Source: Alphaproteobacteria bacterium
GTDB lineage: Bacteria; Pseudomonadota; Alphaproteobacteria; Caulobacterales; Caulobacteraceae
Reading direction: 5' to 3'
Assembly: GCA_028869395.1 (NCBI GenBank)
Contig: JAGWSE010000333.1
Coordinates: 1-12,817, forward strand
DNA length: 12,817 nt
Position 1 is the first letter of the stretch, and each line of letters opens with the position of its first letter. A model generated the notes under the pieces. It worked only from the letters and a program-made list of their open reading frames with translations, did no database searches and was not told the origin of the DNA. This document shows positions 1 through 6,132 of the stretch, piece by piece. The position numbers and the translations under genes are program-made.

Positions 1-830
1 GAAAGGGCGCCCGCCGGCGTCAGCGCCTCGCCCTCCAGCAAACCGAGACCGAAAGTCATGGTGGGCGAGATGAACTGCAGGAACCCCATGGCCGAGAGCG
101 GCACCCGTCGGGCCGCCCAGGCGAACAGCAGCAGCGGGAATGCGGTGATCGGGCCGCAGGCGATGAGCCACGCCGCGGCGGCCGGATGGCGCGTCAGGTG
201 ACCGGCGCCGGCGTGCTGCAGCCACAGCACGAACGCCAGCCCCGGGATCGCCAGCACGGCGCATTCGATGAACAGGCCCGTCTGGGCGTCGGCCGCCACG
301 TGCTTGCGCACGATCCCATAGCCGCCGAACGAGATCGCGAGCGTCAGGGCGACCAGCGGCACATGACCCAGGGCCAGCGCCTGGATGACGACGCCGACCG
401 CCGCCAAGCCAATGGCCGTCGCCCCGACCCGGTCGATCCGTTCCCGGAACAGGAGCGCTCCGGCCGCCATCGAGATCAGCGGCGTGATGTAGTAGCCGAG
501 CGCCGTCTCCAGCACCCGGCCCGAGTTCACCGAGGCGATGTAGGTGATCCAGTTGACGCCGATCAGCAGGGACGAGAGCGCCAGCCATTTGAAGATGGAC
601 GGCGTGCGCAGGGCGGCCAGCGCCTGCCGGCCCTGGCCGGCCATGAGCACGAAGACGAGCGCCGTCGGCGCCGCCCAGATGGTCCGGTTGGCCAGGATCT
701 CCCACGACCCCACGCCCATGCGGCCGAGGAGCTGGAAGACCAGGGGCACGAGACCCCAGATGAAGTAGCAGGAGGCGCCCGCGGCCAACGCCAGGCGGGA
801 TTCGCCGCCCGGCGCCGACGTCTGCGCCAT
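1..830 (-). CDS. rarD: RarD-type EamA/DMT family permease (3' end cut by window edge)
   Basis: This is an inner-membrane permease of the drug/metabolite transporter superfamily, RarD branch. The reading frame is open from the ATG at 830 to the window edge and gives about 276 residues; RarD proteins have about 300, so roughly the last 25 are missing. It is hydrophobic throughout, with about nine or ten predicted membrane segments. Family-typical stretches include YFIWGLVPL near residue 22, NWITYIASVNSG near 93, LETALGYYITPL near 107, and LSAMGFLQFISPT near the visible end. The family was named after a chloramphenicol-sensitivity phenotype; substrates of most members are unknown, so export of a metabolite is only an inference. 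The start lies 4 bases after the asd stop with no strong ribosome binding site between them, which suggests co-transcription with asd and translational coupling. Confidence 0.85.
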   Translation of the reverse strand, partial: MAQTSAPGGESRLALAAGASCYFIWGLVPLVFQLLGRMGVGSWEILANRTIWAAPTALVFVLMAGQGRQALAALRTPSIFKWLALSSLLIGVNWITYIASVNSGRVLETALGYYITPLISMAAGALLFRERIDRVGATAIGLAAVGVVIQALALGHVPLVALTLAISFGGYGIVRKHVAADAQTGLFIECAVLAIPGLAFVLWLQHAGAGHLTRHPAAAAWLIACGPITAFPLLLFAWAARRVPLSAMGFLQFISPTMTFGLGLLEGEALTPAGAL

Positions 831-834
831 GGGC

Positions 835-1866
835 TTAGGCGAGGGCCTTCTGGCGGATCAGCCCACGCTCGTGCAGCAGCTGGGCGATCTGCACGGCGTT
901 GAGGGCCGCGCCTTTGCGCAGGTTGTCCGCGACCACCCACATCGAGAGGCCGTTCTCCACCGTTGGATCGTTGCGGATCCGCGAGACGTAGACCGGAAAC
1001 TCGCCCTGGGCCTCCTTCGGCGTGATGTAGCCGGTGGGGTCGCGCTTATCGATGACGATGAGGCCAGGGGACTCGCGCAGGATGTCGCGCGCCTCGTCCT
1101 CGTCCAGCGGGCTGTCGAACTCGATGTTCACGACTTCCGAGTGCCCGACCATGACCGGCACGCGCACGCAGGTGACCGTCAGCTTGATCTCAGGGTCGAT
1201 CATCTTGTGGGTCTCGTTCCACATCTTGGCTTCCTCGTCGGTGTAGCCGTCGTCGAGGAACTTGCCGATGAACGGGATCACGTTGAAGGCGATCTGCTTG
1301 GGGAAGGTCTTGGGCTCGCGGGGGCCCAGCACAAAGACGTCCTTGGTCTGGTCCCAAAGCTCGTCCATGCCCTGCTTGCCGGCCCCGGAGACCGACTGAT
1401 AGGTCGCCACAACCACGCGCTTGATCTTCGCCCGGTCGTGCAGCGGCTTCAGCGCCACGACGAGCTGGGCGGTCGAGCAGTTCGGGTTGGCGATGATGTT
1501 CTTCCGGTCTGCCCACTCGACATCGTCCGGGTTCACCTCCGGCACGACGAGCGGCACGTCCGGGTCCATGCGCCAGGCCGACGAGTTGTCGATCACGATC
1601 GGACCGGCCGCACCGATCTTCGGCGACCATTCTTTCGAGAAGGATCCCGAGACGCTCATCAGCACGAGGTCGACGCTCGAGAAGTCGAACTGCTCGATGT
1701 CCTCGCACTTGATGATCTGTTCGCCGAAGGCGACTTCCGCGCCGATGGATTTGCGCGACGCGATCGCGTGAATCTTGTCCACGGGGAAGTTAACTTCCTC
1801 GAGGATGTTCAGCATCTCGCGGCCCACATTGCCCGTGGCGCCGACAACGGCCACCCGGTAACCCAT
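835..1866 (-). CDS. asd: Aspartate-semialdehyde dehydrogenase
   Basis: This cytosolic enzyme reduces L-aspartyl-4-phosphate to L-aspartate-4-semialdehyde with NADPH. That step is the branch point to lysine/diaminopimelate, threonine, methionine and isoleucine. The protein has 343 residues, normal for the family. The N-terminal dinucleotide-binding loop GATGNVG is at residues 9-15. The catalytic cysteine is Cys130 in NPNCSTAQ, and the catalytic histidine is His242 in RVPVMVGHSE. The ATG at 1866 was chosen because it starts the conserved MGYRVAVVGATGNVG sequence and has an AGGAGA ribosome binding site 6 bases upstream. An in-frame start 19 codons further upstream would add a non-conserved arginine-rich extension. 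rarD follows 4 bases after the stop. The gene upstream is the CheE-like gene on the same strand, separated by 154 bases that hold hairpins, so asd probably has its own promoter. Confidence 0.96.
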   Translation of the reverse strand: MGYRVAVVGATGNVGREMLNILEEVNFPVDKIHAIASRKSIGAEVAFGEQIIKCEDIEQFDFSSVDLVLMSVSGSFSKEWSPKIGAAGPIVIDNSSAWRMDPDVPLVVPEVNPDDVEWADRKNIIANPNCSTAQLVVALKPLHDRAKIKRVVVATYQSVSGAGKQGMDELWDQTKDVFVLGPREPKTFPKQIAFNVIPFIGKFLDDGYTDEEAKMWNETHKMIDPEIKLTVTCVRVPVMVGHSEVVNIEFDSPLDEDEARDILRESPGLIVIDKRDPTGYITPKEAQGEFPVYVSRIRNDPTVENGLSMWVVADNLRKGAALNAVQIAQLLHERGLIRQKALA

Positions 1867-2020
1867 CGCAAATCTCCTGCTCAGCGGGACGCGTGCCGTA
1901 CCCTTGTCGCGCGCCGGACGCAAGGCGAGCGAACGTCGCTCCGCCTTTAGGTTTGCTTCAGATGGCGGACAGGCCCCCCTCCCGCAAGGCCGCGCGCCGA
2001 AGCGGGCGGCCCGGAGCGCC
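1867..2020 (-). other. Intergenic region between the CheE-like gene and asd
   Basis: These 154 bases hold a UUCG-loop hairpin just after the CheE-like stop (1988-2011) and a second small hairpin (GAGCGA, 3-base loop, TCGCTC on the minus strand) around 1927-1941. The asd ribosome binding site AGGAGA lies next to the right end of asd. A TTGCGT element followed 17 bases later by TACGGC could be a weak asd promoter, but the match is poor. No gene is seen here. Confidence 0.4.
1988..2011 (-). terminator. UUCG-tetraloop GC hairpin after the CheE-like gene
   Basis: Read on the minus strand, GGCCGC and GCGGCC form a 6-bp arm, followed by one C-C mismatch, then CGC/GCG closed by a TTCG loop. In RNA this is the very stable C(UUCG)G tetraloop. 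It begins 9 bases after the CheE-like stop codon. No T run follows, so it is either a U-tract-less terminator or an mRNA 3'-end stabiliser. The structure is seen in the sequence; the role is inferred. Confidence 0.45.
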
Positions 2021-2500
2021 TCAGGCCGCGGCGGCCACCTCGGCGGCGTAGCGGCGACTGACCTTCAGGAGGCCGTCGATCACCTGCCGTGCGCCCGCCT
2101 CGGGAAGCGCGGCGGTCATCAAGAGGCGCCAGGCGCGCACATGCACGCCCACCGCCTCGCGGTCGAAGCGTTTGAGCGTGCGCATGTGGTCCAGAACATC
2201 GCAGAAGCTGGTGAGCGCCAGGTCGACGCTCGGCATGCCGCAGACGTCGCCCGCGCCGATGCCCTTCACGGCGATGGCGTAAAGCTCGGCCAGGGTCGCG
2301 TCGTCGTAGTCGTCGGCCAGGTTCTGGAACCCCGCCTCGCAGAGCTCCAGCAGGGCCGCGAGTTCGGCCGTGCAGGTCGGCCGGATCGATTCCAGGTTCT
2401 TGCGCGCCTGCTCGATGGCCTCGGCCACAGGCAGGCCGCCGGGCGTCCGTAGAAGCTCGTTCAGGCGCGGCTTGGGGAAGACAAAGCGAACTGAGGTCAT
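2021..2500 (-). CDS. CheE-like protein of unknown function
   Basis: This 159-residue soluble protein has no signal peptide or membrane segment and is predicted to be mainly helical. The N-terminal PKPRLNELLRTPGG motif (residues 10-23), the middle Asp/Glu-rich stretch, and the C-terminal AVGVHVRAWRLL stretch resemble the small CheE proteins annotated in alphaproteobacterial chemotaxis clusters; their biochemical role is not established. Its start codon overlaps the stop of the upstream response regulator (ATGA), so the two are probably translated together and may act as partners. No other chemotaxis gene is in the window, so a role in chemotaxis itself is uncertain. The CheE resemblance is recalled family similarity and could be wrong; a neutral label of conserved alphaproteobacterial protein would also be fair. 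A stable hairpin follows the stop. Confidence 0.6.
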   Translation of the reverse strand: MTSVRFVFPKPRLNELLRTPGGLPVAEAIEQARKNLESIRPTCTAELAALLELCEAGFQNLADDYDDATLAELYAIAVKGIGAGDVCGMPSVDLALTSFCDVLDHMRTLKRFDREAVGVHVRAWRLLMTAALPEAGARQVIDGLLKVSRRYAAEVAAAA

Positions 2501-3102
2501 GATGCGGCGCTACGCTCCGGCGGCTCCTCCACGTCGCGGCCCCCCTGGGCGGCGACGGGCTCGGCTTCGGCCTTGGCGGCTTCGGCCTTGGCGAGGTCCT
2601 CCCGCCGCCGGCCCACGCCGTCGGGGGGTCCCTCGTCCCGGAACCGCCGGTCGGGCCCGACGTAGGTTCCGGTGAACAGGAAGGGACGTCCCGCCTTCGC
2701 CACCCAGATGATCCTCTCCAGCATCACGATGGGGGCAATGGGTTTCTTGATGATGAAGTGACCGCCGCAGTCGCGCGCGCGCACGATGTCACTGGTCGGC
2801 GTGTGGGCAGTGGTGATCAGGACGGGGACATAGCAATTCGGCTCGGACGCCTCGCGTCGGAGCCACTGGACGAAATCGTAGCCCTTGCCACCCTCAAGCG
2901 CGTCGACGATGCACAGATCGATCTCGTGCTGGGCGGCGATCTCCTGGGCCGCTTCCAGGCTGGTGCAGCGATAGAGGTTCTTCGCCCCGAGACCGGTGAC
3001 GATCTGGACGAGGATCGACATCCCGAGCTGCGTCTCGTCCAGCAAAAGGACGACCGCCCGTTCGAGATTGAACCGCGCGCGAGACGCGACGTCGAGCGCC
3101 AT
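2497..3102 (-). CDS. Single-domain response regulator with arginine-rich tail
   Basis: This 201-residue protein has one receiver (REC) domain, about residues 16-137, and no DNA-binding output domain. The phosphorylation site looks intact: acidic pair Asp22-Glu23, phospho-acceptor Asp67 in CIVDALEGG, Thr98 in LITTAH, and Lys120 in IIKKP. After the domain comes a conserved basic segment, GPDRR at 149-153 and GRRR at 164-167, then an Ala/Lys/Glu-rich low-complexity tail with the duplicated pentapeptide AKAEA at 171-180. Arginine-rich tails of this general kind occur in alphaproteobacterial CheY-like proteins, including the Cle c-di-GMP effectors of Caulobacter, but c-di-GMP binding here is only a hypothesis. 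The protein probably acts by phosphorylation-dependent protein contacts, with the CheE-like protein translated from the overlapping ATGA as an obvious candidate. The ATG at 3102 has GGGGAGG 11 bases upstream. Confidence 0.85.
   Translation of the reverse strand: MALDVASRARFNLERAVVLLLDETQLGMSILVQIVTGLGAKNLYRCTSLEAAQEIAAQHEIDLCIVDALEGGKGYDFVQWLRREASEPNCYVPVLITTAHTPTSDIVRARDCGGHFIIKKPIAPIVMLERIIWVAKAGRPFLFTGTYVGPDRRFRDEGPPDGVGRRREDLAKAEAAKAEAEPVAAQGGRDVEEPPERSAAS
2563..2592. repeat. Perfect 15-bp tandem duplication in the response-regulator tail
   Basis: The 15-base unit GGCTTCGGCCTTGGC occurs twice head to tail (2563-2577 and 2578-2592) without a mismatch. It encodes AKAEA twice (residues 171-180) in the low-complexity tail. 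Because the unit is a multiple of three, gain or loss of copies would keep the reading frame. Confidence 0.85.
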
Positions 3103-3335
3103 GGGCGCCTATGCCTCCCCATCCCGTGGCGCCGGGTGCGCGACGGCCCGTGCCGTCACGCGTCCATGCTGTGCGCGCCACCTCGAGGAATTGGGGGGAG
3201 CGCAGTTAATATCCGATTGCCACCCGCACCTTACCCATTTTGGGTGCTCCAGGTCCTGGGCCAGTCAAGCCGTTGCCGGACCGCGGTTTTTTCTTTGCGA
3301 ACTGTCGCCCTGCGGCGGCGAGTCGCAGGCCGTTT
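3103..3335 (-). other. Intergenic region between leuB and the response regulator
   Basis: These 233 bases are the longest gap in the window and hold no convincing gene. On the minus strand one finds, in order: an A-rich tract at about 3284-3296, a TTGACT element at 3263-3268, a small ACCCA-AAA-TGGGT hairpin at 3233-3245, an AT-rich GGATATTAAC stretch near 3205-3215, and the GGGGAGG ribosome binding site of the response regulator. The A-tract plus TTGACT looks like an UP element with a -35 box, but no good -10 box lies at the right spacing. The region most likely contains the response-regulator promoter; the exact site is uncertain. Confidence 0.4.
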
Positions 3336-4388
3336 CTAGATCTGGGCCAGCACCGAGTCGCCCATTTCGGCGGTGGTGAGTCGGCCGCCGATGTCCGGCG
3401 TGCGCGCGCCGGCGTCCAGCGCCCGGCCGACGGCCTGGAACAGTCGGTCCGCCAGATCCGCGCGGCCGAGCGACCAGCGCAGCGCCATTTCGAACGACAG
3501 GATGGCGGCGAGCGGATTGGCGATCCCCTTGCCGGCGATGTCCGGCGCCGAGCCATGGATCGGCTCGTACAGGCCCGGCGTCCCGGGCGCACCCAGGGCC
3601 GCGGACGGCAGGAGACCCATGCCCCCGGTGAGCTGGGCCGCCTCATCGGAGAGGATGTCGCCGAACAGGTTGTCGGTCAGCAGCACGTCGAACTGCTTGG
3701 GCGCCTTGACGAGCTGCATGGCCGCGGTGTCGGCCAGCATGTGCTCCAGCGTGACGTCGGCGAACTCCCGCTTGTGCAGGTCGGTGACGACTTGGCGCCA
3801 GAGGAGTCCCGTCTCCATGACGTTGGACTTCTCCGCCGAGGTCACCTTGTTGCGCCGCCCCCGGGCGAGCTCGAAGGCCACCCGTGCAACCCGCTCGATC
3901 TCGGCGGTCGTGTAGACCTGGGTGTCGACGCCGCGCCGGCCGCCGCCCGGCAGGTCCTCGATTCCCCGCGGCTGGCCGAAGTAGACGCCGCCGGTCAGTT
4001 CCCGCACGATCACGATGTCGAGCCCCTCGACCAGCTCGCGCTTCAGGGTCGAAGCCTCGGCCAGCGGCTGGAAGCAGAGCGCAGGGCGCAGGTTGGCGAA
4101 CACCCCCATGCCGGCCCGCAGGCGGAGCAGGCCTGCCTCGGGCCGCTTGTCGCGTGGCGCCCCAGCCCACTTGGGCCCACCGACGGCGCCCATCAGAACC
4201 GCCCTGGCGCTCTTCGCCGCGGCCAGCGCCTCATCGGAGAGCGGCGTGCCAAGCTGATCGAAGCTCGCGCCGCCGAACGGCATTTCGGAGGTGGTGAGCT
4301 CCGGCCAGAGCCTGGCCGCAACGCGCTTCACCTCGGCGATCACCTCGGGCCCGATACCGTCGCCGGGCAGGAGGAGCAGATCGGTCAT
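3336..4388 (-). CDS. leuB: 3-isopropylmalate dehydrogenase
   Basis: This cytosolic enzyme oxidatively decarboxylates (2R,3S)-3-isopropylmalate to 4-methyl-2-oxopentanoate with NAD+, the third dedicated leucine step. It has 350 residues, near the usual 350-370. The N-terminus LLPGDGIGPEV is typical. Expected substrate and metal ligands are present: Arg91, Arg101, Arg129, Tyr136 (GGVYFG), Lys187 (SAEKSNVM), and Asp220, Asp244 and Asp248. The last two lie in the family signature NLFGDILSDEAAQLTGGMGL at 240-259. HGSAPDIAG at 278-286 fits the NAD+ adenosine-binding region. The ATG at 4388 lies 15 bases after the ABM stop, with AGGA 8 bases upstream. It is the last gene of the leuC-VOC-leuD-ABM-leuB operon. 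No strong intrinsic terminator follows. Confidence 0.96.
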   Translation of the reverse strand: MTDLLLLPGDGIGPEVIAEVKRVAARLWPELTTSEMPFGGASFDQLGTPLSDEALAAAKSARAVLMGAVGGPKWAGAPRDKRPEAGLLRLRAGMGVFANLRPALCFQPLAEASTLKRELVEGLDIVIVRELTGGVYFGQPRGIEDLPGGGRRGVDTQVYTTAEIERVARVAFELARGRRNKVTSAEKSNVMETGLLWRQVVTDLHKREFADVTLEHMLADTAAMQLVKAPKQFDVLLTDNLFGDILSDEAAQLTGGMGLLPSAALGAPGTPGLYEPIHGSAPDIAGKGIANPLAAILSFEMALRWSLGRADLADRLFQAVGRALDAGARTPDIGGRLTTAEMGDSVLAQI

Positions 4389-4403
4389 CTACGGATTCCT
4401 GGA

Positions 4404-4706
4404 CTAGAGCGGCCGCTCGGCCGCGACCTCGTAAAGCTTAAGCCGCCGGTCGGACACGCCGAACTGCGGCCAGGCGGCCCGCCAGTCGGCCATATGGGCG
4501 GTCTGGAAATGAGCGTCGAGGGCAACCTGGTCGCGCCAGGCCTCGAAGACGCGGATCAGGCCGGGCTCGGCCACGTCCTCGGCGTAGGAATAGACGAGGC
4601 AGCCATCCTCCGCGCGCGAGGCCGCCAGCATCTTCTCCATGTGTGGCTTGAACCGGCCGAGGTTCTCCGGCGGGACCCGCACCGTGCCGACGATGACGAG
4701 GCTCAC
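4404..4706 (-). CDS. ABM-domain (putative quinol/antibiotic-biosynthesis monooxygenase) protein
   Basis: This small cytosolic protein of 100 residues is a single ABM ferredoxin-like domain, similar in layout to YgiN-type quinol monooxygenases. Family-like features are the opening IVGTVRVPPENLGRF strand and helix, EDGCLVYSYAEDVAEPG at about 33-49, and the VFEAWRDQVALDAHFQTAHM stretch with Trp57, His66 and His71. The family includes cofactor-free monooxygenases and also proteins with isomerase-like or unknown roles, so the substrate cannot be assigned. The start is GTG at 4706, inside a GTGA overlap with the leuD stop; leuB follows 15 bases after its stop. Its tight placement between leuD and leuB suggests a role connected to leucine synthesis or its side products, but this is inference. 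Confidence 0.82.
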   Translation of the reverse strand: MSLVIVGTVRVPPENLGRFKPHMEKMLAASRAEDGCLVYSYAEDVAEPGLIRVFEAWRDQVALDAHFQTAHMADWRAAWPQFGVSDRRLKLYEVAAERPL

Positions 4707-5314
4707 GCGTCCTCCAGCCAGGGCTGGGCGAGCGCGCGCTTCATCTCGTAGACATCGATGGCGTCGGCGGCCTGCAGGGTCTCGCCGATCGCGTCCAGGC
4801 CATTCAGCATCTTCGCCTTGCGCCTGGGGTCGATCTCGAAGTGGAACTTCGCCCCCGAAGGCGAGACCACCGTCTGGCTCTCCAGGTCGACGGTGACCAG
4901 GTGGTTGCCGCCCTTGGCTTCCTCCATGAGCTGGCGCACCTCGTCCGGCTTAAGGACCACGGGCAGCAGGCCGTTCTGGAAGCAGTTGTTGTTGAAGATG
5001 TCGGCGAAGCTGGTGGAGATCACGCAACGGATGCCGAAGTCCATCAGCGCCCAGGGCGCGTGTTCCCGCGACGAGCCGCAGCCGAAATTGTCCCCGGCCA
5101 CCAGCACGCCCGCACCCTTGTACTCCGGCCGGTTCAGCACGAACTCCGGCCGCTCGCGGCCCTCCCCGTCGAAGCGCAGATCGTAGAACAGGCCCTTGGC
5201 GAGGCCCTCGCGCTCCACGGTCTTGAGGAACTGCTTGGGGATGATCTGGTCGGTGTCGATATTGGCCAGCGGCAGCGGCGCGATCTGGGCGTCGAGGCGG
5301 GTGAAGGGCTGCAT
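4703..5314 (-). CDS. leuD: 3-isopropylmalate dehydratase small subunit
   Basis: This is the small (swivel-domain) subunit of the LeuCD isomerase, which converts 2-isopropylmalate to 3-isopropylmalate through dehydration and rehydration. It has 203 residues, typical for bacterial LeuD. Signature stretches are NIDTDQIIPKQFLK (18-31), VLVAGDNFGCGSSREHAPWAL (70-90, the conserved GCGSSREHA motif), and FADIFNNNCFQNGLLPV (103-119). The ATG at 5314 shares its A with the VOC stop codon (TGATG), so translation is probably coupled. A 5-bp GC hairpin (GGCGG, AGC loop, CCGCC) covers the only purine-rich ribosome binding site. Downstream, the stop codon forms a GTGA overlap with the ABM gene. The partner leuC is one gene upstream. 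Confidence 0.96.
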   Translation of the reverse strand: MQPFTRLDAQIAPLPLANIDTDQIIPKQFLKTVEREGLAKGLFYDLRFDGEGRERPEFVLNRPEYKGAGVLVAGDNFGCGSSREHAPWALMDFGIRCVISTSFADIFNNNCFQNGLLPVVLKPDEVRQLMEEAKGGNHLVTVDLESQTVVSPSGAKFHFEIDPRRKAKMLNGLDAIGETLQAADAIDVYEMKRALAQPWLEDA

Positions 5315-6132
5315 CAGGCGGGCTCCGCCATGGAGTTGGAAACGAGCGGCTCGGCGGTCAGGACGATGGTGGGGACGCCGGCCGGGGCGTCGCGGATCGT
5401 GAACACCTTGGTGCCGGGCTTGCGGCCGGTGCGCAGCTCCGAGACGTTGAACCCCGCCGCGGCGAGCCGTGCATGGACCGCATCGGGATCGGCGGTCCGC
5501 CAGGCCAGGCCCCCGAAGCTGTCGGGCCCATCAGAGACGGGGGCCTTCAGACTGGCTGCGAACTCCACCACCGCGTCGCCGCATTTGAAGAACAGTTGCC
5601 GCGCGCCCCAGCCGGGGTTGGCGCGGTCGAGCCTGAGGTCGAGCCCGAGCCGCCCGCCGAAGTTGGCGACGGCGCGGTCGATGTTGGCGGTGCGCATCAC
5701 CACGTGGTCCAGCGCCGGAATCGCCGCGGTCTCCTCGCCGTTGGCGGGCGAGGACTGCGCGCCCTCGCGGCCGGCCGTCAGGACGATGTCGATGCCGGCC
5801 GCAGCCGTGCGGGCCACCGCGCCGACGCGCTCCACGGGCAGGCCGCGGCGCTCTATCAGTCGGGCGTCGGCTTCGAGGTCGCGGACCTGAAACGCCACGA
5901 GCCAGACGCCTTCGCCCTCCGCTTCCAGGCGCGCGCGGACACGGTCGCCTGCGGCGCCCTCACCGTAGGGCCCGATCACTTCGAGCGCAGCGTTGGCGAG
6001 GTGGAACCAGGCCCGTTCCGCTCCGTCGCGGGGCTCCAATTCCGGCTCTCGTCCGAGCAGGCGGCGGTACCCCTCGACCGCTGCGCCGAAATCGCCGACG
6101 GCGACAGCCACGTGATCGAGGGCAGTGATCAC
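5314..6132 (-). CDS. Two-domain VOC (glyoxalase/bleomycin-resistance fold) protein
   Basis: This 272-residue cytosolic protein contains two vicinal-oxygen-chelate domains, about residues 3-122 and 139-262, joined by a short Ser/Pro/Gly/Glu linker. Both begin alike: ALDHVAVAV at 4-12 and ALDHVVMRT at 140-148. In each, the first half keeps a metal-type His and Glu (His7 and Glu51; His143 and Glu190). The second halves lack the usual ligands (VAFQV and GGLAW in place of a His strand; DIVLTA and TIVLTA at the ends). The start is GTG at 6132 in a GTGA overlap with the leuC stop; the frame is open further upstream, but that stretch is the antisense-free shadow of leuC and shows no homology. leuD overlaps its 3' end. 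VOC enzymes include glyoxalases, epimerases and dioxygenases; the reaction here is unknown, and the context suggests a link to leucine metabolism. Confidence 0.85.
   Translation of the reverse strand: MITALDHVAVAVGDFGAAVEGYRRLLGREPELEPRDGAERAWFHLANAALEVIGPYGEGAAGDRVRARLEAEGEGVWLVAFQVRDLEADARLIERRGLPVERVGAVARTAAAGIDIVLTAGREGAQSSPANGEETAAIPALDHVVMRTANIDRAVANFGGRLGLDLRLDRANPGWGARQLFFKCGDAVVEFAASLKAPVSDGPDSFGGLAWRTADPDAVHARLAAAGFNVSELRTGRKPGTKVFTIRDAPAGVPTIVLTAEPLVSNSMAEPA
5317..5329 (-). promoter_or_regulatory. Hairpin covering the leuD ribosome binding site
   Basis: On the minus strand, GGCGG and CCGCC pair with a 3-base AGC loop, ending 2 bases before the leuD ATG. It includes GGCGGAG, the only purine-rich candidate Shine-Dalgarno sequence for leuD, and the last codons of the VOC gene. 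Ribosomes finishing the VOC gene would open it, which would couple leuD translation to VOC translation. The base pairing is visible; the regulatory role is inferred. Confidence 0.4.

Noticed and set aside
829..1950. Plus-strand open frame opposite asd
   Set aside because: It is the antisense shadow of the conserved asd gene and has no family features.
3276..3296. CCGCGG followed by a T run on the plus strand, as a terminator
   Set aside because: No plus-strand gene ends there and the stem is only a short palindrome; on the minus strand it is an A-tract, better read as a possible UP element.
3240..4751. Long plus-strand open frame of 503 codons opposite leuB and the ABM gene
   Set aside because: It is antisense to clearly conserved genes, has no family motif, and is rich in Arg, Gly and Pro as expected for a shadow frame in high-GC DNA.
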